Translations under genes and position numbers: made by a program
In this document: piece after piece, positions 42,970-52,724 of the stretch
Layout of the letters: each line of letters begins with the position of its first letter
Numbering within the stretch: the stretch's first letter is position 1
Notes under the pieces: generated by a model
What the model was told of the DNA's origin: nothing
Database searches by the model: none
Seen by the model: the letters and a program-made list of their open reading frames with translations, nothing else
Assembly: GCF_022346885.1 (NCBI RefSeq)
Contig: NZ_JAKRNK010000001.1
Location: forward strand, 1,116,001 to 1,180,000
Direction of reading: 5' to 3'
DNA: 64,000 bases
Source of the DNA: Paenibacillus sp. ACRRX
Lineage (GTDB): Bacteria; Bacillota; Bacilli; Paenibacillales; Paenibacillaceae

Positions 42970-43977
42970 TTGCAGGTGAAGCAGCTATCTATCGTTATAC
43001 CGGCTTATTTTGAGGAAGAGGTTATCGAGCAATGTTATGTTCAACTGAAAGCGGTAGCGGAACAAACGAGCTATGGTTATGAACTTATTTTTATTAATGA
43101 TGGCAGTAAGGATCGTACGATGGAAATATTATTGCAGATCGCGAAGCAGGATAATACCGTTAAAATCATTGACTTTGCGAGGAACTTTGGCCATCAGGCG
43201 GCAGTAAGCGCTGGGATAAACAGAGCCTGTGGCGACGCTATCGTGATTATTGATGCCGATCTGCAAGACCCACCTGAAGTTATCCATCAGATGTTGTCCA
43301 AATGGGAAGAAGGGTATGACATTGTTTACGGAAAGAGGAAAAGACGGGAAGGTGAAACATGGTTTAAGCTGCTCACGGCCAAGTACTTCTATAAATTCCT
43401 CCATTACATGTCTGATGTGGATATTCCAAGGGATACTGGTGACTTCCGATTGATTGATCGTAAAGTAGCTTATGTGTTTAATCGTATGTCTGAGAAAAAT
43501 AGATTTATTCGCGGTATGATCAGTTGGGTCGGGTTCAAGCAATCCTATGTGGAGTATGATCGTCATGAAAGATTTGCGGGTGTAACCAAATATCCGTTCA
43601 AGAAGATGATTAAATTTGCTTCCGATGGAATCGTATCATTCTCTTCCAAGCCGTTAAGATACATTATGAAAATGGGTTTTTTTGCTGTTTTGCTAGCTTT
43701 TGTAGTGTTGGTGTACTCTGTATGCGCCAAGATTCTTGGTTTTCCTACAGAAGCAGGCTGGACTTCCATTATGGTTGCCATTACGTTATTTAGCGGCGTT
43801 CAACTGCTCTCGCTTGGTATTATTGGAGAGTATATCGCACGGATATACGATGAGAGTAAAGACAGGCCGTTGTACATTGTACAGGAAGAAGTTAACTTTG
43901 TCTCTGGTCAACCACATTACGAAGAGGAATATCCTCTGCCTACCGCCCCTGCTCCGATTAAAGTGGCAAACAGATAG
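42970..43977 (+). CDS. GT2 glycosyltransferase, GtrB/DPM1-like, 335 aa
   Basis: Family 2 transferase that loads a sugar onto a polyprenyl phosphate. Starts possible: GTG 42964, TTG 42970 or GTG 42976; AAAAGGAG favours TTG 42970. Catalytic domain (about 5-230): IVIPAYFEEEVIEQCY, NDGSKDRT, DFARNFGHQAAVSAG, IDADLQDPPEV and DTGDFRLIDRK. Two membrane helices close the protein (about 232-260 and 270-295) with GEYIARIYDESKDRPLYIV. Typical of undecaprenyl-phosphate mannosyl- or glucosyltransferases acting in cell-surface glycan or lipoteichoic acid modification. Confidence 0.9.
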   Translation: MQVKQLSIVIPAYFEEEVIEQCYVQLKAVAEQTSYGYELIFINDGSKDRTMEILLQIAKQDNTVKIIDFARNFGHQAAVSAGINRACGDAIVIIDADLQDPPEVIHQMLSKWEEGYDIVYGKRKRREGETWFKLLTAKYFYKFLHYMSDVDIPRDTGDFRLIDRKVAYVFNRMSEKNRFIRGMISWVGFKQSYVEYDRHERFAGVTKYPFKKMIKFASDGIVSFSSKPLRYIMKMGFFAVLLAFVVLVYSVCAKILGFPTEAGWTSIMVAITLFSGVQLLSLGIIGEYIARIYDESKDRPLYIVQEEVNFVSGQPHYEEEYPLPTAPAPIKVANR

Positions 43978-44378
43978 CGGCTTAGGCATATAGCATTATC
44001 CGATTACAGGAAAAGGCCTGTCCTGCTTATAGGAGGATAGGCTTTGCTGTATTCAAGTGGTCAAGGTGGTAGAGAGGTTTATAGATTTACATTCAATAGT
44101 GCCATGAAGCACAAGATTCTTATAGCAGTTGATTCATATTTGCAGTAATTTTATTTTCCATGTGAGAAGTTAAAAAAGAAAAGTTTACCAATGGTTAGAT
44201 CGCCCTTATAATAGAAGTGAAAGCGTATGTCTTTTAATTCTCTTCGAATCAGCCTTCAGTTGTCTCTCGTGTCTACCTTTCCCGTCATAATGTCCGTGTG
44301 CCTCTTCTTCTAGATATTCTATCAGTTGTGTAATTTATCAAATGATCAATGCCAAGTTCAGCTAAAAGGTGGTGCTTT
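43978..44378. other. Intergenic region with a promoter
   Basis: An imperfect hairpin (about 44011-44047; AAAGGCCTGTCCT with GGAGGATAGGCTTT) may end the GT2 transcript, but lacks a T run. A sigma-A promoter TTTACC (44184-44189), 17 bases, TATAAT (44207-44212) precedes the MGT-type gene by about 165 bases. Nothing else recognised. Confidence 0.5.
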
Positions 44379-45635
44379 ATGGCAAGAGTGGTTTACTTCA
44401 GTGTAGATTTACATGGTCATGTTAATGTTTCGCTTGGACTGATTCATAAACTGATTCAGAGAGGGGAGGAAGTCATTTATTATTCAAGTGACTTGTTCCG
44501 CCCACGCATTGAAGCGGTAGGAGCAGAGTTTCGCAGTTATGAGCAATTAATAAGCTTTGGCTTACACGGCGGGGACCGCTTGGATACCTTCTTTATTTTT
44601 GCAAATTACATCTTGGAACGGAGTCAGGCAATCATTGATAAGCTAGGGGATGATATTAGACGCCTTAATCCGGACTATATTATTCATGATGTATTCTGCT
44701 ATTGGGGCAAGGAACTTGGCAGACAGCTTGGTGTTCCGTGCTGCTCAATTACCGCCCCATTTCCTTATATCGATGAAATGTCAGAAGTAGACCCCTATCT
44801 CTTTATGAAGTCGATCTTGCGGTCAGAGGAAGATTCCTTCTTGTTAAAATCTAAAGATCCGGTTGGCGCGTTCCGCAATTATTTACATAAAAGCGCCAAG
44901 TTGTTAGCTCATAAATATGATTTGCCACAACCGCTAAATCTAATCAACGATGTGTTTTGCAGCCGTGAGGACCTAAACATTTTGTTTACCTCTCGTGATT
45001 TTCAGCTGTATTCAGAAGCGTTTGATCATCGCTATTTTTTTGCAGGATATAGTATCTATCCACGCCAAGAAGAAGTTGAATTCGAATTGGACTGGCTGGA
45101 TGGTAGACCGCTCATCTATGTTGCATTCGGTACAATGCTAGAACGTCTTCAGGTATTGTATCGGAACTGTATGGAAGCTTTTGCCGATATGAAATGTCAG
45201 GTCGTCATGGCTGTGGGCAAGGGTGTTCGAATCGAGGAGCTGGGGGTCATTCCCGATCATTTCAGGGTAATGAGCTATGTGCCTCAATTAGCTATACTTG
45301 AGCAAGCGGATATTTTTGTGAACCACGCGGGCACCAACAGTGTATATGAAAGTATCTGTTATCATGTGCCACAAGTTGTCATCCCACAAGCCTTCGATGA
45401 ATTTATGGGCGGAATGATGGTGGAGAGTGCGGAAGTGGGATTATATCTGAAGACACAAGAGCCAAGTGCGGCTGAAATACGCACAGCTGTGCAGACAGTA
45501 CTCGCTAACTCGTCCTACAAGGAGAACTGCATACGGGTGCAGCATTCATTTGAATCGACGGGCGGCTTGGAACGTGCAGTGGATCACATCCTTCAATATG
45601 TGGACAACAAAAGGTCGCCAGTCAACTACTATTGA
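44379..45635 (+). CDS. MGT-family UDP-glycosyltransferase, 418 aa
   Basis: GT1 glycosyltransferase of the macrolide-glycosyltransferase (YjiC/OleD) type. Start ATG 44379 (MARVVYFSVDLHGHVNVSL) with AAAGGTGG upstream. The His of LHGHVN is the catalytic base position; the nucleotide-sugar motif is FVNHAGTNSVYESICYHVPQVVIPQAFDEFMGG (about 320-355). Such enzymes glucosylate small acceptors such as macrolides, flavonoids or lipids. The acceptor is unknown. Confidence 0.88.
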   Translation: MARVVYFSVDLHGHVNVSLGLIHKLIQRGEEVIYYSSDLFRPRIEAVGAEFRSYEQLISFGLHGGDRLDTFFIFANYILERSQAIIDKLGDDIRRLNPDYIIHDVFCYWGKELGRQLGVPCCSITAPFPYIDEMSEVDPYLFMKSILRSEEDSFLLKSKDPVGAFRNYLHKSAKLLAHKYDLPQPLNLINDVFCSREDLNILFTSRDFQLYSEAFDHRYFFAGYSIYPRQEEVEFELDWLDGRPLIYVAFGTMLERLQVLYRNCMEAFADMKCQVVMAVGKGVRIEELGVIPDHFRVMSYVPQLAILEQADIFVNHAGTNSVYESICYHVPQVVIPQAFDEFMGGMMVESAEVGLYLKTQEPSAAEIRTAVQTVLANSSYKENCIRVQHSFESTGGLERAVDHILQYVDNKRSPVNYY

Positions 45636-45657
45636 AGTCCTTAATAGGGTAAACGCC

Positions 45658-45694
45658 AAAAACAACTGGATTGATAAATCCAGTTGTTTTTTAT
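45658..45694. terminator. Bidirectional terminator
   Basis: AAAACAACTGGAT pairs with ATCCAGTTGTTTT (45658-45690) and T runs follow in both directions. Shared by the MGT gene and the convergent sugar-binding protein gene. Confidence 0.85.
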
Positions 45695-45696
45695 GC

Positions 45697-47151
45697 TTAT
45701 TCCCCGTAAATGGCTTTGCGAATCGTTTCATCTTCATTTATATTGCCATTAGGGTTGTTCTTAATCGCTTGCAACAAAGTGCTGCCAACTGCTTCCCATT
45801 TCTTCAGCATGTCGGCTGTGCTCAGTTTGCCGTCCTTCGCTTTTTCATACAAGCTACTACCTGCATCATTAATTACCCACAGATTTCTTTTCTGACGAGT
45901 GATCTTCGGTTCCTTGCTATTGTCAGGCTTCATCGCGTAGAAAGCTTGGATGTTATAATTCATGCCATCTTGTGGTTTAATGTAAGTCTGACGGGTGACT
46001 AGCTGTCGGCTGGAGCGAGACTTCAACTTGGCCCAATCCTCACTATGAATGAATCGAATAAAATTCCATGCGTCATCTGGATTTTGTGCTTGATTGTTAA
46101 TGCCTAAGATTGTATTTACCTCCATCCAGCTGTTTACCTCGGGGGCTTCAACATGATGAGGTATCGTCACGACATCCCAGTCAGGCATTTTAAAGTTCTT
46201 AAGATTGCCCGCGTATTTGCTAACCTCAAGCAGCTCAGCAGTGTAATCATAGTAATTCACAATCATTGCCACTTTGCCGGACAGAAATGGATCACGATCA
46301 ATAGGGTTATAAGGTCGATCAGCTTCACCGCGATCTGTTTGTACAGGAAATATATGTTCTTTCTCTAGTTTTAAGAAAGAATCAAATACTTTTTCCCATT
46401 GAGGGGAGTTCACCATCATTTTCTCAGCTTTGTCGTCATACAATCGCAATTGCAATGGCTTTGCATAATTAAATATGTGGTAATAGTTGTCGGACCAGTA
46501 ATTGCTAAAGTTAAACCCAAATTTCCGGTCCGCTCCTTCTCCTTTTGTAACACGACGGGCCAAATCAAACGCTTCATCCCAAGTCATGTTGTCTTTTGGC
46601 AATTCAACGCCTGCTTCTTTAAAGAGAGTTTTATTATAAAATATCGCACTTGTATAAAAAGTGGGGGCCAATCCGTATAGATTGCCGTTCCCCATAGCTT
46701 TGAGATGTTCCATAATGGAAGGTACAAAGTCGCTAGTATCCAAACTATCCTTCTTCATAAAGGAATCCAACAGCTTTAATTGACCTTCTTCTGTGTAGAC
46801 TTGGAAGGCATCCTTGTCCATCAAAACAATATCAACCGGATTACTGCCTGTCATCAGTTTTTTCATTTCTTCTACGGCATCAGGTCTTTCTTTCTCATCT
46901 TCCTCAATCATATAATTGTATTTACTATAGTCAACTGCCGGTATGATCTCAATGGTCATATTGGGATTCATGTACTCGTATATATCAGTGTATTGCTGAC
47001 GTATGTTTTGTTCGTTTCCCCCGCCTGACATCACACCAATTCGCAACACACGTTTACTCTCTTGATTGGGAGTCCCTCCTCCACAAGCGGACAACATGGG
47101 AATAACCAGCAAAAAGGCGAGGGTTGATAAGAACAGCTTTTTTGTCTCCAT
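45697..47151 (-). CDS. ABC sugar-binding lipoprotein, 484 aa
   Basis: Extracellular solute-binding protein of family 1. Lipoprotein signal with lipobox LSAC and Cys23. The mature protein has NLYGLAPTFYTSAIFYNKTLFKEAGV, MTWDEAFDLARRVTKGEG and FLSGKVAMIVNYYDYTAEL, as in oligosaccharide-binding proteins. No permease or ATPase gene is adjacent, so it is an orphan component or a sensor partner. GGAGCG lies thirteen bases upstream of ATG 47151. Convergent with the MGT gene. Confidence 0.88.
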   Translation of the reverse strand: METKKLFLSTLAFLLVIPMLSACGGGTPNQESKRVLRIGVMSGGGNEQNIRQQYTDIYEYMNPNMTIEIIPAVDYSKYNYMIEEDEKERPDAVEEMKKLMTGSNPVDIVLMDKDAFQVYTEEGQLKLLDSFMKKDSLDTSDFVPSIMEHLKAMGNGNLYGLAPTFYTSAIFYNKTLFKEAGVELPKDNMTWDEAFDLARRVTKGEGADRKFGFNFSNYWSDNYYHIFNYAKPLQLRLYDDKAEKMMVNSPQWEKVFDSFLKLEKEHIFPVQTDRGEADRPYNPIDRDPFLSGKVAMIVNYYDYTAELLEVSKYAGNLKNFKMPDWDVVTIPHHVEAPEVNSWMEVNTILGINNQAQNPDDAWNFIRFIHSEDWAKLKSRSSRQLVTRQTYIKPQDGMNYNIQAFYAMKPDNSKEPKITRQKRNLWVINDAGSSLYEKAKDGKLSTADMLKKWEAVGSTLLQAIKNNPNGNINEDETIRKAIYGE

Positions 47152-47465
47152 AATGATTAAAACGCTCCATTCTGCATTTTTTACCTTGAATATGGTTCAT
47201 ATGTAATACGCATCCAAGAGAGTAAATCTTACACCTGAGAAAATGTAAAACAAGTAGGCTGATGGTAAGTAGTAAAAAAGGCGTACCCAAATCACCCCAC
47301 AACTTATTCCAAGATATACCCAGTAAGGGTTGAAATAATCTTTCAATAATGAAATGTTCCAGTACTTATATGTCATTCAAATCAATGGCTCTCCTCTAAC
47401 TGGAAAGATATGATATGCGTATAAAAGCAGCGTCAGGCTGTGCTGCGTACAAAGGAGAAAAATTG

Positions 47466-48959
47466 ATGAGGCTATTTGAAATTTTGTTAGTGTTGTCCAG
47501 CTTGTCCTTATTGTTATGCGTATGCCTACCGAGACTGATACCGCAGCGATTCGTTGTTATGATTAGTGGTGCTAGCACTGTGGTGCTGGCAATGCATTTA
47601 TTTATGGAGGGGTACAGATGGCAGCTTTATGCTGTGTACGTCATTGTTGTTCTGCTGCTCCTGCTTCAGCTAGCGAAGTATGTATTTAAAATAAAAAGGA
47701 TTAATATTTGGAGTCCTGTGAAGTGGGTTGTATGTGGGCTGCTAATAATCTTGATTGGTTTAAGTACTGTAGTATCTGCATATTTGCCTGTCTTCCAACT
47801 CCCGCGTCCCGATGGTCCATATGCAGTAGGTACGCAAACGTTTCATTTTACAGATTCGAATCGGGAGGAAATATTTACTGAAAGGAAAGATGACAAACGA
47901 GAACTTATCGTTCAATTTTGGTATCCAGCGGCAGAGGTTGAACAGCAGAAGACGGAGTATTTGCTGGCGTCTTCCAAAAATATGTCTAAACAGGTGGCAA
48001 GAGCATATGCCGAGCAGATGGGACTGCCGGGGTTTGTATTGGAGTACTGGAAGTATGTACGCACCAACTCATATGAAAATGCAAAGGTGCAGCCAACCAA
48101 CACCCCGTATCCCGTCATTCTCATTAGTCATGGTATGGGGACGGGGCGGATGCTGCACACTTCGCAAGCGGAACACCTTGCCAGCCAGGGATATATTGTC
48201 GTTGCTGCAAATCATACGTACAGCTCGACAGCAACTGAGTTAAAGGACGGGACGATTGCCGGATCCAAAACGAATTTTACAGTAGACCAATTCTATGCGC
48301 CTAACAATCTTGTAGGGCAAGTGTGGACAAAGGATGTTGAATTTATTATCCGCCAACTCGGACAGCTGAACGGAGGTCAAATTAAAAGTACCTTGAATGG
48401 GAAATTAGATTTAAACAAAATTGGGGTAATGGGTCATTCCTTTGGAGGTGCGACTGCATTTAACGCCTTCTATAACAATCCGAATATCAAGGCCGGAATT
48501 AATATGGATGGCTCACTTTATAACGTAGACAACAAAACCAAATTTACGAAGCCGTTTATGTTTATGGAATCCGGAGAGTATTTAACGAAAAAACATGAAA
48601 TGGAGACGAAAAAATTGACGGATGCTGAGTTGGCGGACATACAGCTGACAAGACCGCAATACGAAAATATGGTTCGAAGTGTAAAAAAAGAATACGGTAT
48701 TGTCGACAAAGTTGCGCAGCATGGGGGGACCATGGTTGTAGTGGATGGCGCAGGACATTATAATTTCACAGACCTCCAATTGTATTCATCGTTTACTACG
48801 TTTATGGGAATGACTGGAGATATTAAAGGTGAACGAGGGGCAGACATCGTTAACAAATATGTGCTGGATTTCTTTAATAAACAACTAAAAGGAGTCGGAG
48901 GCGAGTTGATCAAGGGGCCCAACCCCCAATTTCCTGAAGTGGAGTTTCCATTAGACTAA
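47466..48959 (+). CDS. Membrane-anchored alpha/beta hydrolase, PAF-acetylhydrolase-like, 497 aa
   Basis: AAAGGAG precedes ATG 47466 (MRLFEILL); the frame to 47415 contains that site. Four membrane helices in the first 120 residues (about 5-20, 28-46, 52-72, 90-110), then an alpha/beta hydrolase domain: PVILISHGMGTGRM, the nucleophile elbow GHSFGGATAFNAF and a late His in GAGHYNFTDLQ. The pattern agrees with platelet-activating-factor acetylhydrolase isoform II-like proteins. The catalytic domain should face outside. Substrate unknown, probably a lipid or ester. Confidence 0.85.
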   Translation: MRLFEILLVLSSLSLLLCVCLPRLIPQRFVVMISGASTVVLAMHLFMEGYRWQLYAVYVIVVLLLLLQLAKYVFKIKRINIWSPVKWVVCGLLIILIGLSTVVSAYLPVFQLPRPDGPYAVGTQTFHFTDSNREEIFTERKDDKRELIVQFWYPAAEVEQQKTEYLLASSKNMSKQVARAYAEQMGLPGFVLEYWKYVRTNSYENAKVQPTNTPYPVILISHGMGTGRMLHTSQAEHLASQGYIVVAANHTYSSTATELKDGTIAGSKTNFTVDQFYAPNNLVGQVWTKDVEFIIRQLGQLNGGQIKSTLNGKLDLNKIGVMGHSFGGATAFNAFYNNPNIKAGINMDGSLYNVDNKTKFTKPFMFMESGEYLTKKHEMETKKLTDAELADIQLTRPQYENMVRSVKKEYGIVDKVAQHGGTMVVVDGAGHYNFTDLQLYSSFTTFMGMTGDIKGERGADIVNKYVLDFFNKQLKGVGGELIKGPNPQFPEVEFPLD

Positions 48960-49210
48960 GGTTCTTTGCTTGACTTGATGGCAAGAGTCAGATAGCCCTC
49001 TCTCGCTCATTAATAACACAGCAGCACAAGTTTCTATTAAACAGCTAACTGGCGTCGAACGTCTGACGTCAGTTTTGCTGCGTGTAGGCGATAATCCTAT
49101 TGCTCGTTAGACTGATTAACATCGATCCTAAATGTAATACTTTATAGTAGCCGTTCAGTCGTGCAGCACGGCTGTTGATAAGGATTGAGGCGAGAAAGGA
49201 TGTCTAGCGT

Positions 49211-50143
49211 ATGGATTACGAATGTATTATTATTGGTGGCGGTATTGCTGGGATGCAGGCGGCAATACAACTAGGCAGGTATGAGCATAAAGTGCTGGTC
49301 ATCGATGCTGGCGTGGGCAGATCAACGATTTGTGGCTCCTATCGCAATGTATTAGGATGGCCTGACGGCATATCGGGAACCAAGCTGCGTCAAATAGGGC
49401 GAGAGCAGGCACAGTCACTAGGTGTGTCGTGGGTGACGGATGAAGCCATAGACGTTTGCAGTGAGGACGGGCACTTTGTTGTCCATACGAAGGAGCAGGG
49501 AACATATAAAACCGTTACACTTCTACTTGCAACTGGGGTAATGGATCGTTTTCCTGAACTGCCGAATTTAAGATCTTGTCTGGGCTCCACCGTGTATGTA
49601 TGTCCCGATTGTGACGGTTATGAGGTTAAAGATAAACGCACAATTGTTCTAGGTTCTGGTGATACGGGGGCAAATATGGCGGTGACATTATCGTGTTGGA
49701 CTGATAAGATGGTATACGTCAATCATGAAAAATTGCCAATATGTTCAGAATTGCATACAAAACTATCCGAGCTACAAATCGAGGTTATCGCAGCGCCGGT
49801 TGAGCAGGTATTATGTACGGCGGAAGGCATACTTAGCGGCATTCGTCTTGCAAATGGGTGTGTTATTGCGGGAGAGCGCGGATTTATAGCTTTTGGAGGC
49901 AACGAGGTACGATCTACGTTAGCCTCGCGGCTTCGTATAGAACGGCTGGAAAACAAGCATATCGTGGTTGATCCCCGTACCAAAATGACGAATGTCCCAC
50001 ACGTATGGGCAGCGGGGGATGTTTGCGCTCACGCTGAACAGTTAACGATAGCAATGGGAGAAGGAGCACAGGCTGCGATTTGGATTCATAAAACCATTGT
50101 GAATGTAAGAAGCGCTAATGAAGATACGAGGCATCATCATTAA
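49211..50143 (+). CDS. Thioredoxin reductase-like FAD/NAD(P) oxidoreductase, 310 aa
   Basis: FAD site IIIGGGIAGMQAAIQLGRYEHKVLVIDAG, redox cysteines Cys131 and Cys134 in VCPDCDGYEV, second nucleotide site VLGSGDTGANMA and C-terminal VWAAGDVCAHAEQLTIAMGEGAQAA. All features of the TrxB fold are present, but CPDC replaces the usual CATC, as in the Bacillus thioredoxin reductase-like subgroup. It may reduce something other than thioredoxin. GAAAGGATG lies upstream of ATG 49211. A DUF1361 gene follows 30 bases later. Confidence 0.88.
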   Translation: MDYECIIIGGGIAGMQAAIQLGRYEHKVLVIDAGVGRSTICGSYRNVLGWPDGISGTKLRQIGREQAQSLGVSWVTDEAIDVCSEDGHFVVHTKEQGTYKTVTLLLATGVMDRFPELPNLRSCLGSTVYVCPDCDGYEVKDKRTIVLGSGDTGANMAVTLSCWTDKMVYVNHEKLPICSELHTKLSELQIEVIAAPVEQVLCTAEGILSGIRLANGCVIAGERGFIAFGGNEVRSTLASRLRIERLENKHIVVDPRTKMTNVPHVWAAGDVCAHAEQLTIAMGEGAQAAIWIHKTIVNVRSANEDTRHHH

Positions 50144-50173
50144 GCTGCATCGTATGAGGAGGTAACTTTTATT

Positions 50174-50896
50174 TTGGAGCGACAATTTTCAAATAAAACG
50201 AGTGTCATTCCGTTCACGGCTATCATTCTTTTGTACTTTATTTGGATTACCGCATTTGAACGTGGGGGTCAAGGGTATATGATCTGGAATGTGATCTTGG
50301 CCGCCATCCCGTTTTACGCTTCTATATTGCTATATCGCAGTCAAGGCTGGGTGAAGAGAAGTAAGTTTTCTCTATTAGGTAAGGTGTACACCGGTGGATT
50401 GGCTGTTATTTGGTTTTTGTTTTATCCTAATGCACCTTATGTTGTGACGGATATGATCCATATTCAAAGTGAGAAATTTATCATAAAGAATCCGGATTAC
50501 GTTCCTTACATGGGCCAACCACGAATCCTGTTTAATTCAGATATGGCACTTTGGAGCAACTTTTATACCATCGCTATCGGTGTGTTTATAGCGGTAATAT
50601 TAAGTTTTGTCTCCATGTATGTTCTGCAGCAGTTAATTGCTAAGAGATGGAATCGGCAGCTTAGCTGGCTGTTGGTGGCATTGATGCAGCTGTTAAGTGG
50701 ATTCGCCATTTATCTTGGAAGATTCATTCGCTGGAATAGCTGGGATCTGATCACAGAACCTAGTAACTTGTGGACTATTCTGACAAGAGACCTGCATATG
50801 GAGTCGATCCAGTTTGCTATTCTATCTGGAACCACGCATATGATTATTTATTTGATGCTGTACTTATTAGTTAATAGGTTATCTGTTGGTAGATAG
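50174..50896 (+). CDS. DUF1361 membrane protein, 240 aa
   Basis: TTG start at 50174 with GAGGAGG about eleven bases upstream. Around six to seven membrane helices. The signature of DUF1361 is clear: LFYPNAPYVVTDMIHI and LSGFAIYLGRFIRWNSWDL. Function unknown in this family. It may form an operon with the preceding TrxB-like gene (30-base gap), and a strong terminator follows. Confidence 0.82.
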   Translation: MERQFSNKTSVIPFTAIILLYFIWITAFERGGQGYMIWNVILAAIPFYASILLYRSQGWVKRSKFSLLGKVYTGGLAVIWFLFYPNAPYVVTDMIHIQSEKFIIKNPDYVPYMGQPRILFNSDMALWSNFYTIAIGVFIAVILSFVSMYVLQQLIAKRWNRQLSWLLVALMQLLSGFAIYLGRFIRWNSWDLITEPSNLWTILTRDLHMESIQFAILSGTTHMIIYLMLYLLVNRLSVGR

Positions 50897-50916
50897 GCAG
50901 CAGGAGTATGAATCTA

Positions 50917-50976
50917 TGATCTCCATGATCGTCGAAAGGTACAGCAATAGTACCTCCCTGATCATGGAGATTTTTG
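50917..50976 (+). terminator. Rho-independent terminator
   Basis: ATCTCCATGATC (50919-50930) pairs with GATCATGGAGAT (50960-50971), with inner GGTAC/GTACC, followed by TTTTTG. Confidence 0.85.
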
Positions 50977-50999
50977 TCATGAAGCTGGAGTCTATATAA

Positions 51000-51908
51000 T
51001 TAATTATGTGTGTAAGTTGTCAATTGGATCAGATCTGAAATATGTTGTATGACCAGTTGAGGATTTTGCGTATGAAGGTAGTGACCATGATCGGGATCAA
51101 TATGATGTGTTGTAAAGTTCGAAAGAGATGCCAGATTCAGCTGCAGGTTAGCCCAGCGTTGTTCCATATTACCAAAATTAGGTGGGTAACCGTGGTTGCC
51201 TCCCGTGAGCACAGAAATGGGGACATTCCGTAAGGAATCCTGCGCACGTGCAGCCTCCACTTGTTGGTACGAAGTTAACAGGTCATGATAACTCCCTTCG
51301 ATCGGCACGCCTGTGCCATTAGACAAGTCAGCCTCCATGATGTTGCGACGATCTGTATCCGTAAAGTCGGGAGCTGGGAACAGGGAGGCTTCCATGTTTT
51401 CGTAGCTTGAATCTACAAAAACGATACCTGCCACTTCATCAGGATACAAGGCTTGGAATTCTCTAGCATACAACCCAGCTATGGAATGGGAGACTAGCAG
51501 ATAAGGGCCTTTCACTTGTGCTTTATGTAATAAGGAGTGAAGGCGTTCTGCCGAACCTTTGGCACTGCGATCAAGGCCAGCAGCTTGATCTGACTGCCCA
51601 AGGCCGACACGATCGTAAGTAAACGTCTGCGTGAAGGTGGAAATCTGCGGCGCTACTTGACTCCAAATGGTAGAATCATCCCCATTACCACTGTCAAAGA
51701 CGACAGAAGGCACATCCTCGTGTGTTTCACCCATCAGGTTAACATAAAGACTGTAAGCTCCTAGATTTATTTTCCCATGAAATTCACTGCTAGTAGCTTT
51801 GCTGCTCGCTAGAGACGTGTTATACGGGGCTGCCTGCGCAATTGTACCAAGCGCAAGAAATGACCACATCATCGCGAGCGCTGCCAACGATTTTACTGCT
51901 TTAATCAT
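51000..51908 (-). CDS. Secreted alpha/beta hydrolase, 302 aa
   Basis: AGGAGG lies upstream; ATG 51908 (MIKAVKS) is eleven bases away and ATG 51917 only two, so I choose 51908. Signal peptide 1-26 (Ala/Leu core, TIAQA-AP). Alpha/beta hydrolase domain: PSVVFDSGNGDDSTIW (oxyanion), TFTYDRVGLGQSDQ, nucleophile elbow VSHSIAGLYA (SHSIAG in place of GHSxGG), and His in HIDPDHGHYLH. Probably an esterase or lipase outside the cell. Monocistronic. Confidence 0.88.
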   Translation of the reverse strand: MIKAVKSLAALAMMWSFLALGTIAQAAPYNTSLASSKATSSEFHGKINLGAYSLYVNLMGETHEDVPSVVFDSGNGDDSTIWSQVAPQISTFTQTFTYDRVGLGQSDQAAGLDRSAKGSAERLHSLLHKAQVKGPYLLVSHSIAGLYAREFQALYPDEVAGIVFVDSSYENMEASLFPAPDFTDTDRRNIMEADLSNGTGVPIEGSYHDLLTSYQQVEAARAQDSLRNVPISVLTGGNHGYPPNFGNMEQRWANLQLNLASLSNFTTHHIDPDHGHYLHTQNPQLVIQHISDLIQLTTYTHN

Positions 51909-52103
51909 GAATGTCATAACCTCCTACATGAATTAGAATGAATGGCTTAGATAATTGTCCATTTCTTTCTGTAAAATAGGACGTTTTAGGAGCTATCTGC
52001 CCTTCAAAAGATAACCATTCACTATTTTACTATCTTGCTTTTACATTCCAAAATGCAGTCAAGAAGTCTTATTTGGGGGTATACTGTGTTTGGAGGTGAT
52101 GAG

Positions 52104-52724
52104 ATGAAAAATACAAAAGAGCATTCACATATAAATAATCGCTCTACACATAAACAAACTCTGGGCCCAAGCTTGTCGAAGCTGGCTGAAGAGCAGTGGC
52201 AAGCGATCATTACAAACGATGGAACGTATGACGGGCAGTTTATTTATGCGGTTACGACAACGGGCATTTTTTGCAGACCCGCTTGTAAATCACGGCCTCC
52301 TAAAAAAGAAAATGTCTGTATTTTTCAAAATGCAGCACAAGCTGCAGCTTCCGGTTTCCGGCCATGCAAACGATGTAAGCCAACAGGGCAGCGGCTGCCT
52401 GACGAGGAGTGGGTGGAACAGATTGCACATTACATTGAGGCCCACTTCAGCGATACATTAACGCTTGCCGTACTGGCAGATATGTGTCATGGCAGCCCTT
52501 ATCATTTGCAGAGAACATTCAAACGGATAACGGGACTGACCCCGATCGAATATGCACAGCGCACGAGAATAACAACAGCGATCGAATATCTGATTCATAC
52601 GGACAAATCCATATCGGATATTGCGAGGTTGGTGGGTATTCCGAATATCCCTTATTTTATAACCCTTTTCAAAAAGAGAATAGGACATACACCTGCCGAG
52701 TATCGTAAATTGTATGAAATATAA
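52104..52724 (+). CDS. adaA: Methylphosphotriester-sensing DNA repair regulator AdaA, 206 aa
   Basis: GGAGGTG precedes ATG 52104. Ada zinc domain (about 30-100) with Cys57, Cys61, Cys88 and Cys91, spaced exactly as the four zinc ligands of E. coli Ada (38, 42, 69, 72); FCRPACKSRPPKKENV is the classic motif, and the first Cys accepts a methyl group from DNA phosphotriesters. An AraC helix-turn-helix follows (about 110-200, LAVLADMCHGSPYHLQRTFKRITG). Length matches Bacillus AdaA (about 211). An adjacent adaB (O6-methylguanine methyltransferase) is absent. Confidence 0.92.
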   Translation: MKNTKEHSHINNRSTHKQTLGPSLSKLAEEQWQAIITNDGTYDGQFIYAVTTTGIFCRPACKSRPPKKENVCIFQNAAQAAASGFRPCKRCKPTGQRLPDEEWVEQIAHYIEAHFSDTLTLAVLADMCHGSPYHLQRTFKRITGLTPIEYAQRTRITTAIEYLIHTDKSISDIARLVGIPNIPYFITLFKKRIGHTPAEYRKLYEI

